Shown one piece after another: positions 1 through 7,262 of a stretch of DNA of 21,805 bases. The stretch lies in the NCBI GenBank assembly GCA_000697455.1, contig JNET01032172.1, forward strand, positions 1-21,805, read 5' to 3'. A program made the position numbers and the translations under genes. This DNA comes from Basidiobolus heterosporus B8920. Taxonomy: Eukaryota; Basidiobolomycota; Basidiobolomycetes; Basidiobolales; Basidiobolaceae. The notes beneath the pieces were generated by a model that was given only the letters and a program-made list of their open reading frames with translations, had not been told where the DNA came from and searched no databases. Each line of letters begins with the position of its first letter. Position 1 is the first letter of the stretch.

Positions 1-366
1 TCTGTAGAGTTATTAATATAGTCCACAATCAGATCGAATCTGGCGATATCTTTGCCTCAATACACTACAGACCCGAAGGCTCGATGGTTTCCTTCGAAGA
101 GAACCCAGACTGCCACAATACATCGGAGACCCTTGCCACTCTGAATCAGAGGTTGCAGTTGGCAAGTGAGATAGGCAAGCGTGTAAGCCAAATGGAGCAA
201 GACATCGGCTGCAGTAAGGAATACCTATCCAAGGTAAGTTCGTATTCACTACGTTGAATTTTGCTCTCCCTCTAACCCGTGTATCTAACGGCAGGTGTTA
301 CTTTCACGATCAAACGGTGCGGCCTCCTTACAGAATGAGGAGATGGATTTCATTGATGCTCCCTGA
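1..366 (+). CDS. CSN3: COP9 signalosome subunit 3, C-terminal end (5' partial)
   Basis: This is the C-terminal end of a gene that starts outside the window. The frame is open from base 3 to 233, a 61-nt intron (234-294, GTAAGT...GCAG) follows, and the last exon runs 295-366 with stop TGA. The visible tail carries the pattern I-x-x-G-D-I-F-A-S-I followed by G-S-M-V-S-F-x-x-N-P and a helical segment ending near YLSKV. This is the winged-helix/tail signature I know from CSN3, whose human form has GDIFASINQKDGMVSF. CSN3 is a PCI-domain subunit of the COP9 signalosome, which removes NEDD8 from cullins in nucleus and cytoplasm. Bases 2-7 (CTGTAG) could themselves be an intron end, so the exon may begin at base 8. 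The assignment rests on this short C-terminal signature only. Confidence 0.72.
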
Positions 367-384
367 ACTCCATAACATTGAAAC

Positions 385-390
385 AATAAA
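385..390 (+). terminator. Polyadenylation signal of the CSN3 gene
   Basis: AATAAA lies 19 nt after the CSN3 stop codon. Confidence 0.55.
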
Positions 391-400
391 TTCCATTTTA

Positions 401-440
401 TGCGATTTCATGTGATTTTATGCGATTTTATACGATTTCA
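401..440. repeat. Tandem 10-bp repeat, 4 copies
   Basis: Four adjacent imperfect copies of TRYGATTTYA lie exactly in register at 401, 411, 421 and 431. The unit equals roughly one helical turn. It lies just past the CSN3 polyadenylation signal. Confidence 0.85.
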
Positions 441-487
441 TACGAAAGCTGAAGAATCTCGTTTAAAACTTCGGCCAAGTGCTTGGT

Positions 488-515
488 GGGGAACAAATCA
501 GGGGGAACAAATCAG
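488..515. repeat. Tandem 14-bp duplication
   Basis: Two perfect adjacent copies of GGGGAACAAATCAG (488-501 and 502-515), immediately upstream of the telobox. Confidence 0.9.
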
Positions 516-524
516 CCAGCATGG

Positions 525-544
525 TAGGGTTAGGGTACTCCAAT
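525..544 (+). promoter_or_regulatory. Double telobox with adjacent CCAAT box upstream of the NDUFA3-like gene
   Basis: TAGGGTTAGGGT at 525-536 is followed after three bases by CCAAT at 540-544. The pair lies about 250 bp before the start codon of the complex I gene. Teloboxes bind telomere-repeat Myb-type factors in several fungi, and CCAAT is the binding site of the HAP complex that controls respiratory genes. The sites are seen; the function is inferred. Confidence 0.5.
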
Positions 545-631
545 TATCTACCCATCTACCCCAACAGATGTGGGTCCAGGAAAAACGCAAGAAACCGAAT
601 CAGTAGATTGATGCGAGAAAAGACGGGGCTC

Positions 632-667
632 CTCAAATCACTCAAATCACCCGGATCACCCGAATCA
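632..667. repeat. Tandem 9-bp repeat, 4 copies
   Basis: Units CTCAAATCA, CTCAAATCA, CCCGGATCA and CCCGAATCA follow each other without gaps, ending in CCCC. They lie 125-160 bp before the start codon of the complex I gene. Confidence 0.85.
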
Positions 668-791
668 CCCCAAAAAGTCGACCAGTTCCTCCATACTAAT
701 TTTCTGATGGGTAACTGCCAGTTGACTCTGGTATTGTTGGCTACTTCCTCTTTAACAAGAGTTCCCATTTTTTGTTATACTTGTTTTCAAC

Positions 792-1144
792 ATGGTTTTC
801 GGTCGCTTTTCCAGTTACCTCAGAGCTCAAACTCTTAATAACCCTGTTGTTGTCTGGTCTATTGCCTTGGGTTGCTCCAGTATGTAGAGTACTTGCATAA
901 CCAACTAGTCTTCTATACTGACTCTGGCCTTTCTTTCCCAGGTCCTTTAATGGTGATCGTCATCCCAAAGATCCGACGTGATTACCTAGGCATCGCACGA
1001 GTCCCAGAAATCCCCACCAGTTACCCTCGTAAGTCTCTAACTTCCTTTCACCAACCAAGTCCTATTCTTAATAGTACCCACCGGGTTTCTTTTGTAGTTC
1101 CTAACCGCGCCCGTCAACCTACCCTAGGTTTTGATGACGAATAA
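792..1144 (+). CDS. NDUFA3: NADH:ubiquinone oxidoreductase 9.5 kDa (NDUFA3-like) subunit
   Basis: Accessory subunit of mitochondrial complex I in the inner membrane. Three exons (792-879, 942-1028, 1098-1144) with introns of 62 nt (GTATGT...CCCAG) and 69 nt (GTAAGT...TTGTAG) join in frame into about 73 residues, the usual size of the family. One hydrophobic segment (about residues 19-37, NPVVVWSIALG onward) is followed by P-K-I-R-R-D-Y, then R-V-P-E-I-P-T-S-Y-P-L-P and a C-terminal GFDDE. The fungal 9.5 kDa subunit has the same order: IRR-x-x-G-D, then IP-x-TYP-x-P, and an acidic GYDDE end. The stop codon TAA is part of an AATAAA (1140-1145). The gene is next to two complex IV subunit genes. 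The match is by memory of family motifs but extends over most of the protein. Confidence 0.82.
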
Positions 1145-1539
1145 ACGAACTTGTTTCGTTTTACTTTCACCATTCACTTTACCTTTCCCGCATCAATTTC
1201 ACCTGTTCCAGACATAACGAAACATCAATTAAAGACGGAGGTTTTTTGCTGCCCATGTTCTTCCTTACACTAAACTTGATAGCAATATGAAAAATAAATC
1301 CACTCGGTCATTTCTCACTTTAGGCTTTACAGAAGACGAAGGTTGGCAGTCTTACCCAAAACACAGTCCATTCAAAGGACCATAAGTGCGTATTGATGTC
1401 CCAGTGTAAAATGAAAGGTTTATTAACGTGCAGATGTGTATGACAAACAAGAAGTTCGATTCGAAAGGATATGAAATGGGAGAACAGTAACAGTAGATGT
1501 AGGAAAATTCCTTCATTCTTCTTTAATCAATGGGTCTAT
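1145..1539. other. Convergent 3' region with a 32-codon ORF
   Basis: The gap between the 3' ends of the complex I gene (+) and COX6 (-). A minus-strand AATAAA (TTTATT at 1419-1424) can serve COX6. On the plus strand an uninterrupted 32-codon ORF (1287-1385) has a non-random-looking end, G-F-T-E-D-E-G-W-Q-S-Y-P-K-H-S-P-F-K-G-P. I do not recognise it. Confidence 0.5.
1287..1385 (+). CDS. Possible micro-ORF or alternative terminal exon, unknown function
   Basis: ATG at 1287 opens 32 codons ending in TAA. The second half is polar and rich in Gly, Pro and aromatic residues. A good acceptor (TTTCTCACTTTAG, ending 1323) sits inside it. That acceptor has the same phase as the second donor of the complex I gene (after 1028), so exon 2 could be joined to 1324-1385 in frame in place of the normal last exon. 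No family was recognised. It could be chance, a separate micropeptide, or an alternative 3' exon. Confidence 0.25.
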   Translation: MKNKSTRSFLTLGFTEDEGWQSYPKHSPFKGP

Positions 1540-2052
1540 TTAAATTCCCAATTCCTCTCTAGTAGGAACGCCAAGTTCTTCCTTGATAGACTTCAACTCT
1601 TCAAGATATTGCTTGTATTGACCCTCATTTTCAACCTTCTGCTTAAGTCCCTCGAAGATACGAACAGCAGTGGCGAAATCGTTCACACGTCTGGAGGCCT
1701 TCAGGGCTGATTCGAGGACAGTAGGGGAAGGAACCATATCGTAAGCGAAGCAGTTGTTAAGACCGCGTTGAAGTTCGAAAATATCATCAACCCCGTCGAA
1801 GAACTTGACGTAACGTTCAGTCAAGGTTTCGAAAGATTCCTCTTCATGACCAGCAGAGTAAAAGCGAGTGGCTAAAAGTGAACAAGAATACTAGTGAGTC
1901 AAGTGGAGGGAGAGTGGGGGGTATTCCGGGAAGGAATAGGGTTAAAAAAGTATGGGTGGAAGAATACCTTGAACAATACGAGCGTTTTGGGAAGAGCGAA
2001 GGACAAGGGGAGCGTTGCGGGTAACTGCGACCAAGGAACGAACACGGAACAT
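1540..2052 (-). CDS. COX6: Cytochrome c oxidase subunit 6 (mammalian Va type), mitochondrial precursor
   Basis: Matrix-side nuclear-encoded subunit of respiratory complex IV. Exon 1 is 1968-2052 and exon 2 is 1540-1871, separated by a 96-nt intron, joined in phase 1. The product has about 138 residues. The first 35 or so form a basic, Ser/Arg-rich mitochondrial presequence (MFRVRSLVAVTRNAP...) ending before FYSAGHEEE. The mature part holds the family signature Y-x-K-F-F-x-x-x-D-D-x-F-E-L-Q-R-G-L-N-N and the helical C-terminal half (VPSP-VLE-ALKASRRVNDFATAVRIFEGLK), ending ELGVPTREELGI. Length and order agree with Cox6/COX5A. Upstream are two inverted CCAAT boxes and a double telobox, suggesting HAP-type respiratory control. 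Neighbouring genes also encode respiratory subunits. Confidence 0.95.
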
Positions 2053-2140
2053 GTTTAATAGGTGAGGGTAACAAAGAGAGACAATTTCGTCGGACGGATA
2101 TGTGTCTTCACACTAAGTACAATCGTATGAAGCTCTACTC

Positions 2141-2262
2141 ATTGGGGTACACATTTTTTGCAACTGAACCAGGGGGTTCCCCCGTCGCATTGTACATGTG
2201 AATTTCGAGGGGGATTTGGGGTCTAAAGTTTTGTTTAGTAAAATTGCTTTCTTACTAATTGG
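2141..2262 (-). promoter_or_regulatory. Two inverted CCAAT boxes in the COX6 promoter
   Basis: ATTGG at 2141-2145 and at 2258-2262 reads CCAAT in the direction of COX6, about 90 and 205 bp before its start codon. CCAAT boxes bound by the HAP2/3/5 complex are typical of fungal respiratory genes. The functional role here is inferred. Confidence 0.45.
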
Positions 2263-2318
2263 TTAGTGAGCCTTCTTTTCACTGGCAATCATGAATCTTC
2301 CCCGCATTTGTCCCACAC

Positions 2319-2331
2319 TTAGGGTTAGGGT
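2319..2331 (+). promoter_or_regulatory. Double telobox upstream of COX6
   Basis: TTAGGGTTAGGGT lies about 267 bp upstream of the COX6 start codon, in the opposite orientation to that gene. Confidence 0.45.
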
Positions 2332-2404
2332 GAGTAAATGGATCAGTCTAGTCCTCAAGTCCTCACATGTGAAGAAAACAAGATTTTGGAAACCGAGGAG
2401 TTGT

Positions 2405-2480
2405 AGGGGTTGGTGTGGTGTGGTGTGTAGATGTCAATGTATGTGCATGTGTATGTGTAAGTGTGTGTATATTCGTGTAG
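2405..2480. repeat. TG-rich simple-sequence tract
   Basis: Imperfect (TG)n with interspersed GGTGTGG and TATG units between the COX6 promoter and the COX9 3' end. The other strand is correspondingly CA-rich. Confidence 0.6.
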
Positions 2481-2700
2481 GTTCAAGATCAAGTTTATTT
2501 CAAAAACTCAGTATATGTAAATGCAGTTCGGTTTATTGAATATATTTGCAAAAGACTAGGTATAACAAACTCTGTAAACCGTGTACTCTTGGTAGATGGG
2601 TCTGTAGAAGAGCGGGTTACTTACGAGTTGCATTTCAAGAGAGGGAAGAGAGAAGAGATACAGACCTTGAGACTGAAAATGAGTATAAAGAAGTGTAGTT

Positions 2701-2874
2701 TTATTCAGACTTTCTTTCGGCCTCGAGTCTAGCGTAGTAAGCATCACGTTTGTGATTTCCGGCAAGATGGATGTTGTACCAGAAGTAATAACCAGCAGCG
2801 GTACCAAGGGAAAGACCGATGGCAATATCAGTGAGAGCAGCTCTCTTAATTTTACCGGTGATGGGAGCAATCAT
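2701..2874 (-). CDS. COX9: Cytochrome c oxidase subunit VIIa (Cox9 type)
   Basis: Small single-pass subunit of complex IV in the mitochondrial inner membrane. The 57-residue product begins MIAPITGKIKRAALTD and continues with a hydrophobic helix (about residues 17-35, IAIGLSLGTAAGYYFWYNIH), then a charged tail HKRDAYYARLEAERKSE. The fungal Cox9 family has the same plan: start at (M)xIAPITG-x-I-K-R, one transmembrane helix with aromatic residues at its end, and a tail of type KRE-FYAELAERK. I chose the ATG at 2874 because family members begin directly before APITG and have 55-60 residues. An in-frame ATG at 2904 would add ten residues (MNTVLSSSTQ). The stop TAA overlaps a minus-strand AATAAA. 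It has no intron within the coding part. Confidence 0.9.
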   Translation of the reverse strand: MIAPITGKIKRAALTDIAIGLSLGTAAGYYFWYNIHLAGNHKRDAYYARLEAERKSE

Positions 2875-3383
2875 TTGTGTCGAAGAAGAAAGAACAGTGT
2901 TCAAGGCAAAGTTTGTCTGAGGTTTATCAAGCTAATAACTATCAACGATCTAACCGAACCCTCCCCTCGAGGGTCTTGTGACACGTGTGTGAACTATCCC
3001 CAACCCTTGGCATCCCACATTTAACTGGGGTCCCTCCCCATTTTCAAATATCCAGAGTCAACAATCCACTGCATCCAAAAGTCGCAAAAGTCGCATTTTG
3101 GTGAACAAATGGGGCCAAAGATTGGGCAACCACAATCAACATAGTCGACCGTATCAAACTAATTAATCTAATTGTTGATGAAATATAAATATCCATGTTC
3201 ACTAGAAGTCCCTATTTACTACAAATCACACGACAAATAAAGTGGGTGGAAATTATAGCGGGTGTGCGTATTTATGGTGATAAACTTGCTCAATAAATAA
3301 AGAAGAGTCAGTATCTTTTAGAAGAGAGAATAAATGGGTATCTTTCTTGTGATTTGATTTCCTAAGAATGGTGTACGGGATGC
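2875..3383. other. COX9 upstream region and MAPKK 3' region
   Basis: No gene seen. The region just upstream of COX9 is mixed in composition; 3150-3340 is AT-rich. Three plus-strand AATAAA words (near 3235, 3293 and 3329) have no plus-strand coding region before them. I find no CCAAT box here, unlike in the COX6 promoter. Confidence 0.4.
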
Positions 3384-4866
3384 TCATGTCTTGTTCTCTT
3401 TCTCTAGAAGCTTCCGATGAGCTTCTTGCGCCCAGTTTTGCATATCAACCTCGGTGGTTTCGTATCTTCTTAACCACGGATGCGCCTAAAATATGGCCAG
3501 TTAGTTCGTGTAAACTGTCGTGCAGATCCGATTAGCAAAGAAACATACCAAGATATCCGAATATTTAGGACGGGTATTGGGATCTTTGACGAGACTAGAA
3601 ACCATAAAAGCGTTAGATAGCTGCGTTTTGAGATAAGAGCAAAAGCTTTGCCTACCATTTGGCAACAAAATCCCTGCATTCGTCCGAATAGCGGTCTTCA
3701 GGAAGAGGGAGTGGTTGACCCATGACGATGGCATTCAACTTCGCGAATACACTGTCATATTGCTCAGAGGGGTAGGGGTATGTACCAAGCGCAAGCTCCA
3801 ATATAGTTAAGCCCAAGGACCAGACATCAGATTGAACTGTGTACGAGTCGGTGGTACCGGATGTGATTCTCTCGGGCTGTTGAAAAAGATTAATGCTTGA
3901 TCTGCTTGCTTTGCGGTTGGATTAAATACTTACAGCCATATAGCTTTGACAGCCAATATGCGTCTTTGCTAAGGATTGGTCAAGTTGGCCGGAAACTCCA
4001 AAATCACACAATTTCACTTCACCCTTAGAGTTGACTAGAATATTGGTAGGCTTGATGTCTGTGTAACCGAAATACTGTTAATCGAGTACCAATGTACATG
4101 CCCGCAGGGAAAATGTTTACCTCGGTGGATAATTGAAAGTTTATCCTTCAAAAACTTCAAACCTTTCACGATCTTCGTAGTGTAATGTTAACATGAGCTT
4201 GAGCAGCAAATGAGACTCTGGAAGTTTTACATACCGATAAAGTGATTTTGGCTAGAACATCCTCAGGAATTCCATCGTGGTAAAGTTTATCCAATGAGCC
4301 ACAATCCATGTACTCCATGCAATAATAAACGCAAGATTCAATAAAGAAGGCTCCATAGAAATCAACAATGTATTCAGATTGAGATTTATGAAGCACATCC
4401 AATTCCATGAGAATCTGTTTAAGTTTGGCCTGTTCGAGCTCTAGTCGAATTTCCTGAGATTCGGATGCGTTAGAGAGCAACACAAAGACATGTCGGTGTT
4501 TCAGTAGTAGTTACCTTCATAGCCATTGTCACGTTGGTTGGTTTATGGAAAACGCGTTGTACAACACCATACTGTCCCTTACCAAGCTCCTCTTCTAGTA
4601 TCAATTCATCTATGTTGATCTTGTAACTATTACCGTTCTTAAAATCAACACCTTTAGCATGAAGCACGGCTTTTCCGTTAAAGTTTAATTTTCCTGATGG
4701 ATCACTGCGATAAAATACTTAACGTAAATTTGAAAAGAATTAGTGGTGGTATAATAGCTTACACAAATTTGGAGAAATTGGCAAATGGCGAGTCTGTAGG
4801 TGGCAGCACCGGGAGGCCACTCACTCCCTTACTCAACATGCCCAGGTTCAGTTTAGGATGCTTCAT
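3384..4866 (-). CDS. PBS2: MAP kinase kinase, Pbs2/Wis1 family (HOG/stress pathway)
   Basis: Dual-specificity kinase that activates the Hog1/Sty1 stress MAP kinase in fungi. Eight exons on the minus strand: 4763-4866, 4515-4704, 4235-4453, 4121-4172, 3934-4058, 3656-3876, 3549-3594, 3384-3485. They join in phase to 352 residues. Seen in order: [20 protein letters not shown] lead-in, glycine loop GKGQYGVV (76-83), catalytic Lys98 in AMK, HRDIKPTN (187-194), DFG (207-209), activation loop S-L-A-K-T (Ser217, Thr221), then GCQSYMAPERI and the C-terminal HPWL. The lead-in and [10 protein letters not shown] are specific to Pbs2/Wis1. Those proteins have long N-terminal regions (over 600 residues in yeasts), whereas this model starts almost at the kinase domain. 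An upstream exon beginning at 5226 (MNNSAKDSTDDPP) is possible, but I found no convincing in-phase join. Confidence 0.92.
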
Positions 4867-5481
4867 GGGGCTTTAAAATGAAATAAATTGTATTAGATGT
4901 AAGTTCTAGGTATTTCACAGAAAGGAAGAATTATCAGATGAACTGATTAAAGCTGTCTTTCAATAATACGGAAAACTACCCAATCGAGGATAAATCACAA
5001 GAAAAATAGAATGAAATAGACGAGATGCTTTTGACGAGATGAAGATGATGCTTACTTTTTGGCGTGTAAAGGAGAAGATTATTGTTTAGCGATTACCACA
5101 GGAATCGGAAATGTTGAATGTACTGTCTTGAACTGTCTTGAAACGCAAGTATAGATAGAGAAATACAAAACTCGTGCTACCTGGAATGGGGGGATCGTCT
5201 GTCGAATCTTTTGCCGAATTATTCATGGGTTATGACAAATGAATCTTTAGACCTCAGTTAACTTTTTCGCATATCTGAATAAGGGTTAGGGTATTATTTG
5301 AATAGAACGCCAATATAAAACGGCCAAGAGTCCATACCATCAACAAACTCCAGAAATCAAAGAATCTTTTTCTGCAATACATCGACTAATCCCTAAATTT
5401 TCTTATAGCCAATCTCAACAAGAAATAGATTATTTGGTTATATCTTACATATTGTTGGACTTCGTTTCAACTTGGAAAGTC
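4867..5481. other. Divergent promoter of the MAPKK and FCP1-like genes
   Basis: Contains a possible 5' exon of the kinase near 5177-5226 on the minus strand, a strong donor (AAAAAGTAAGC near 5055) and an AAG acceptor next to 4867 that may belong to a leader intron. On the plus-strand side are a telobox, a CCAAT box and a TATA box before the FCP1-like gene. Confidence 0.45.
5281..5320 (+). promoter_or_regulatory. Telobox, CCAAT and TATA box of the FCP1-like gene
   Basis: AAGGGTTAGGGT (5281-5292), CCAAT (5310-5314) and TATAAAA (about 5314-5320) follow each other about 160-200 bp before the start codon at 5482. The order telobox then CCAAT repeats what is seen at 525-544. Confidence 0.5.
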
Positions 5482-7231
5482 ATGTCGAATCAAGGTGGTT
5501 ATCGTGGTCGAGGAAACTATGGAGCAAAACCTCATAGATCTAAACTTGACGTAGAAGTATGTTTCCTTCCTTTCCTCCGCCTATAGTTTACATGCACTCA
5601 TCTTGATTTCCTTGCAGATTTTGTACAGCCTCTCAACAAGTTTGCATTATTTGATGGAGGAAGATGAAAAACAAAGTGTTGTGGAGAAAAGCACGAAAAC
5701 GGAAAATCCAGAGACGGGTTGGTTGCAACGTTTCTTTTCATCTTCAAGGATGTTCATTCAAATTTCCTTTAGTATCAAAGGCGAAGTATATTTTGAATCC
5801 TGGCTGCAATGTTTCGCCTGCAGAGTGGAAACCCGTACTGAGCATGAAATCCGTTTTGACTCCAAACTCTGTCGATGAGCCTGAATCAGTGCGTTTGACG
5901 ACGCGTGAAATGTTCCCCATACCTGGGCTGTCGTTCGTTCTGGAGGATACTTACGAGTTGCAAGGATCCTATCCACGCTCATTGTTTGTCGTTATGCAGC
6001 AAAATGCTATCCGTCACAGTTTTATTTTTGATTTCCCTGACCATCCATGGTTTCATGATCTATTCGGACTTAGAAAGGTATGGTATGGGATGGCATGTAA
6101 GGTCAGCTCAACACATACTAACCCAGATTTAGAGCACATATATCACCTTGAAAGAGCTCAACTCGGACGAGGAATGGCAGATGCACCTGAAACCATCGCG
6201 CGACAGATCGTATGTTCTGCTTCCATTCACTTGACAGTTGACGTTGTTTCCTAATCTTTATTGCCAGGAATATATTTGGGTATATGATCAAGCATTCCGA
6301 CTTGCAAAGGATCGTACGTGAGCAGCAAGGGAATATGCTCAAATGTCGCAAGTTGCCTCTGGTTCTAGATCTTGATGATACCCTGGTTCGCTTGGTCGGA
6401 AATGAGCCTGGTAGATATGTACCTGAGGAGCAGACAAGTCAAGGTATGTGTGGCTGGAAAGCCATGTCTGCTGACTATTGAGTAATCTGTTTGTATGCTA
6501 GTTCAACATCGAGTCCGCGAGCTGCGGGATGGGCGAAAGGTCGTGCTGACCGAGCATGTTCACGAGTTCTTAGATTGGGCGCAGAAGTACTTTGAGATCT
6601 CTGTTTGTTCTCTGGGGTAAGCAACGTTCTATACTGAGCCACCAACTTCTCCTAACATGTTTGAAACGCATCTAGTGACCAAAATTACGTAGACATGGTA
6701 AGTCGATGTCGTGCTGATTGTTGTTGATGTTGGCGTGACCATTACTTACAATTCTCCTGTACCAAGGTCGCTGCGGTCCTCGATCCCGAGCGCACTCGAA
6801 TCCGAGGGATTCTATATTCGGCACGACAGGAGTATGAGTTCATTGCTAAATCTAATTATCCCCGTCGTCCCCCCAAGGACCTGTTTGCTTTATACGCATT
6901 CTGCGCAGTATCCGACCAAAGCTTGCTTGGCTCTTCTTTTTCACTTCCACTAATCATTGACGATCTAACACACATGTGGCCCAAAGAACAACATGACAAT
7001 ATTATTGTTGTCAAAGAGCAACGGAACGCCCCAGTCTGGACAGTAGCGCTGTTTCCAGTTGTACAGAATGTTCTATACAGTGTATATTGTGAATTTTTCC
7101 GTCAATTAGATTTGTACAATCAAGGCCACATAACGACTCCCCCATCTGCCGTCACTTGTTACAAAGAGTATCTTCGCTCGTCTCTTAGGGATCAGATATC
7201 GGCTGCTGCCGCACCATCTCCCGCTAGTTGA
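5482..7231 (+). CDS. FCP1-homology (HAD-type CTD phosphatase-like) protein with a frame break in this model
   Basis: Proposed exons: 5482-5556, 5618-5717, 5773-6209, 6268-6443, 6502-6616, 6676-6697, 6767-7231, giving about 462 residues. The N terminus is RGG-like (SNQGGYRGRGNYG). The C-terminal half is a phosphatase domain: LPLVLDLDDTLV carries the DxDxT catalytic motif, HVHEFLDWAQKYFEISVCSLG and LDPERTRIRGILYSARQ match the FCP1 core, and IIDDLTHMW supplies the second acidic pair. FCP1-like enzymes dephosphorylate the RNA polymerase II tail, and plant CPL proteins have the same core. The substrate here is unknown. Exon 4 enters in the frame reading EYIWVYDQAFRLAKDRT, which meets TGA at 6319-6321, while the catalytic motif lies in the next frame. 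The model therefore needs a one-base shift or an odd intron (see findings). A weak 55-nt intron (5718-5772, GTTGGT) is inferred from the change of frame. Confidence 0.72.
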
Positions 7232-7255
7232 ATACTAGTTGAATGCTAGTTGAAT
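7223..7255. repeat. 11-bp tandem repeat across the stop codon
   Basis: Three adjacent copies of NCTAGTTGAAT (7223, 7234, 7245). The first contains the last codons and TGA stop of the FCP1-like gene. Confidence 0.85.
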
Positions 7256-7262
7256 TATACTT

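Larger units (their letters stand above)
367..791. other. Intergenic region with three short tandem repeats, telobox and CCAAT box
   Basis: This gap separates the CSN3 gene from the complex I subunit gene. It holds a polyadenylation signal, four copies of a 10-bp unit (401-440), two copies of a 14-bp unit (488-515), a double telobox (525-536), a CCAAT box (540-544) and four copies of a 9-bp unit (632-667). Small open frames at 400-606 and 479-838 have no family features and run across these repeats, so I do not regard them as genes. Confidence 0.6.
2053..2700. other. COX6 promoter and COX9 3' region
   Basis: The first part is the COX6 upstream region (minus strand), with CCAAT boxes at 2141-2145 and 2258-2262 and a telobox at 2319-2331. 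Bases 2160-2180 contain a short GGGGG-TT-CCCCC inverted repeat. Bases 2405-2480 form an imperfect TG-rich tract. Minus-strand AATAAA signals (TTTATT at 2532-2537) suit the COX9 transcript. The plus-strand frame 2291-2539 is low complexity and has no protein features. Confidence 0.5.

Noticed and set aside
525-536. Telomere end or subtelomere
   Set aside because: Only two TTAGGG units per site, located near several gene starts and surrounded by housekeeping genes.
2160-2180. GGGGG-TT-CCCCC hairpin as a regulatory RNA or terminator
   Set aside because: The stem is only five pairs with a two-base loop and has no associated transcript evidence.
2291-2539. Plus-strand open frame rich in Cys, Met and Val
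   Set aside because: Its composition is a consequence of the TG-rich tract and telobox; no homologous pattern, no splice continuation.
5664-5772. ATG at 5664 as start of the FCP1-like gene
   Set aside because: The 5482 start has a leader with a TATA box and a normal first intron, and the frame change is explained by the 5718-5772 intron.
6076-6126. Introns of 49 or 44 nt (GTATGG donors) ending at the CCAG before 6127
   Set aside because: Both place a stop codon at once after the junction.
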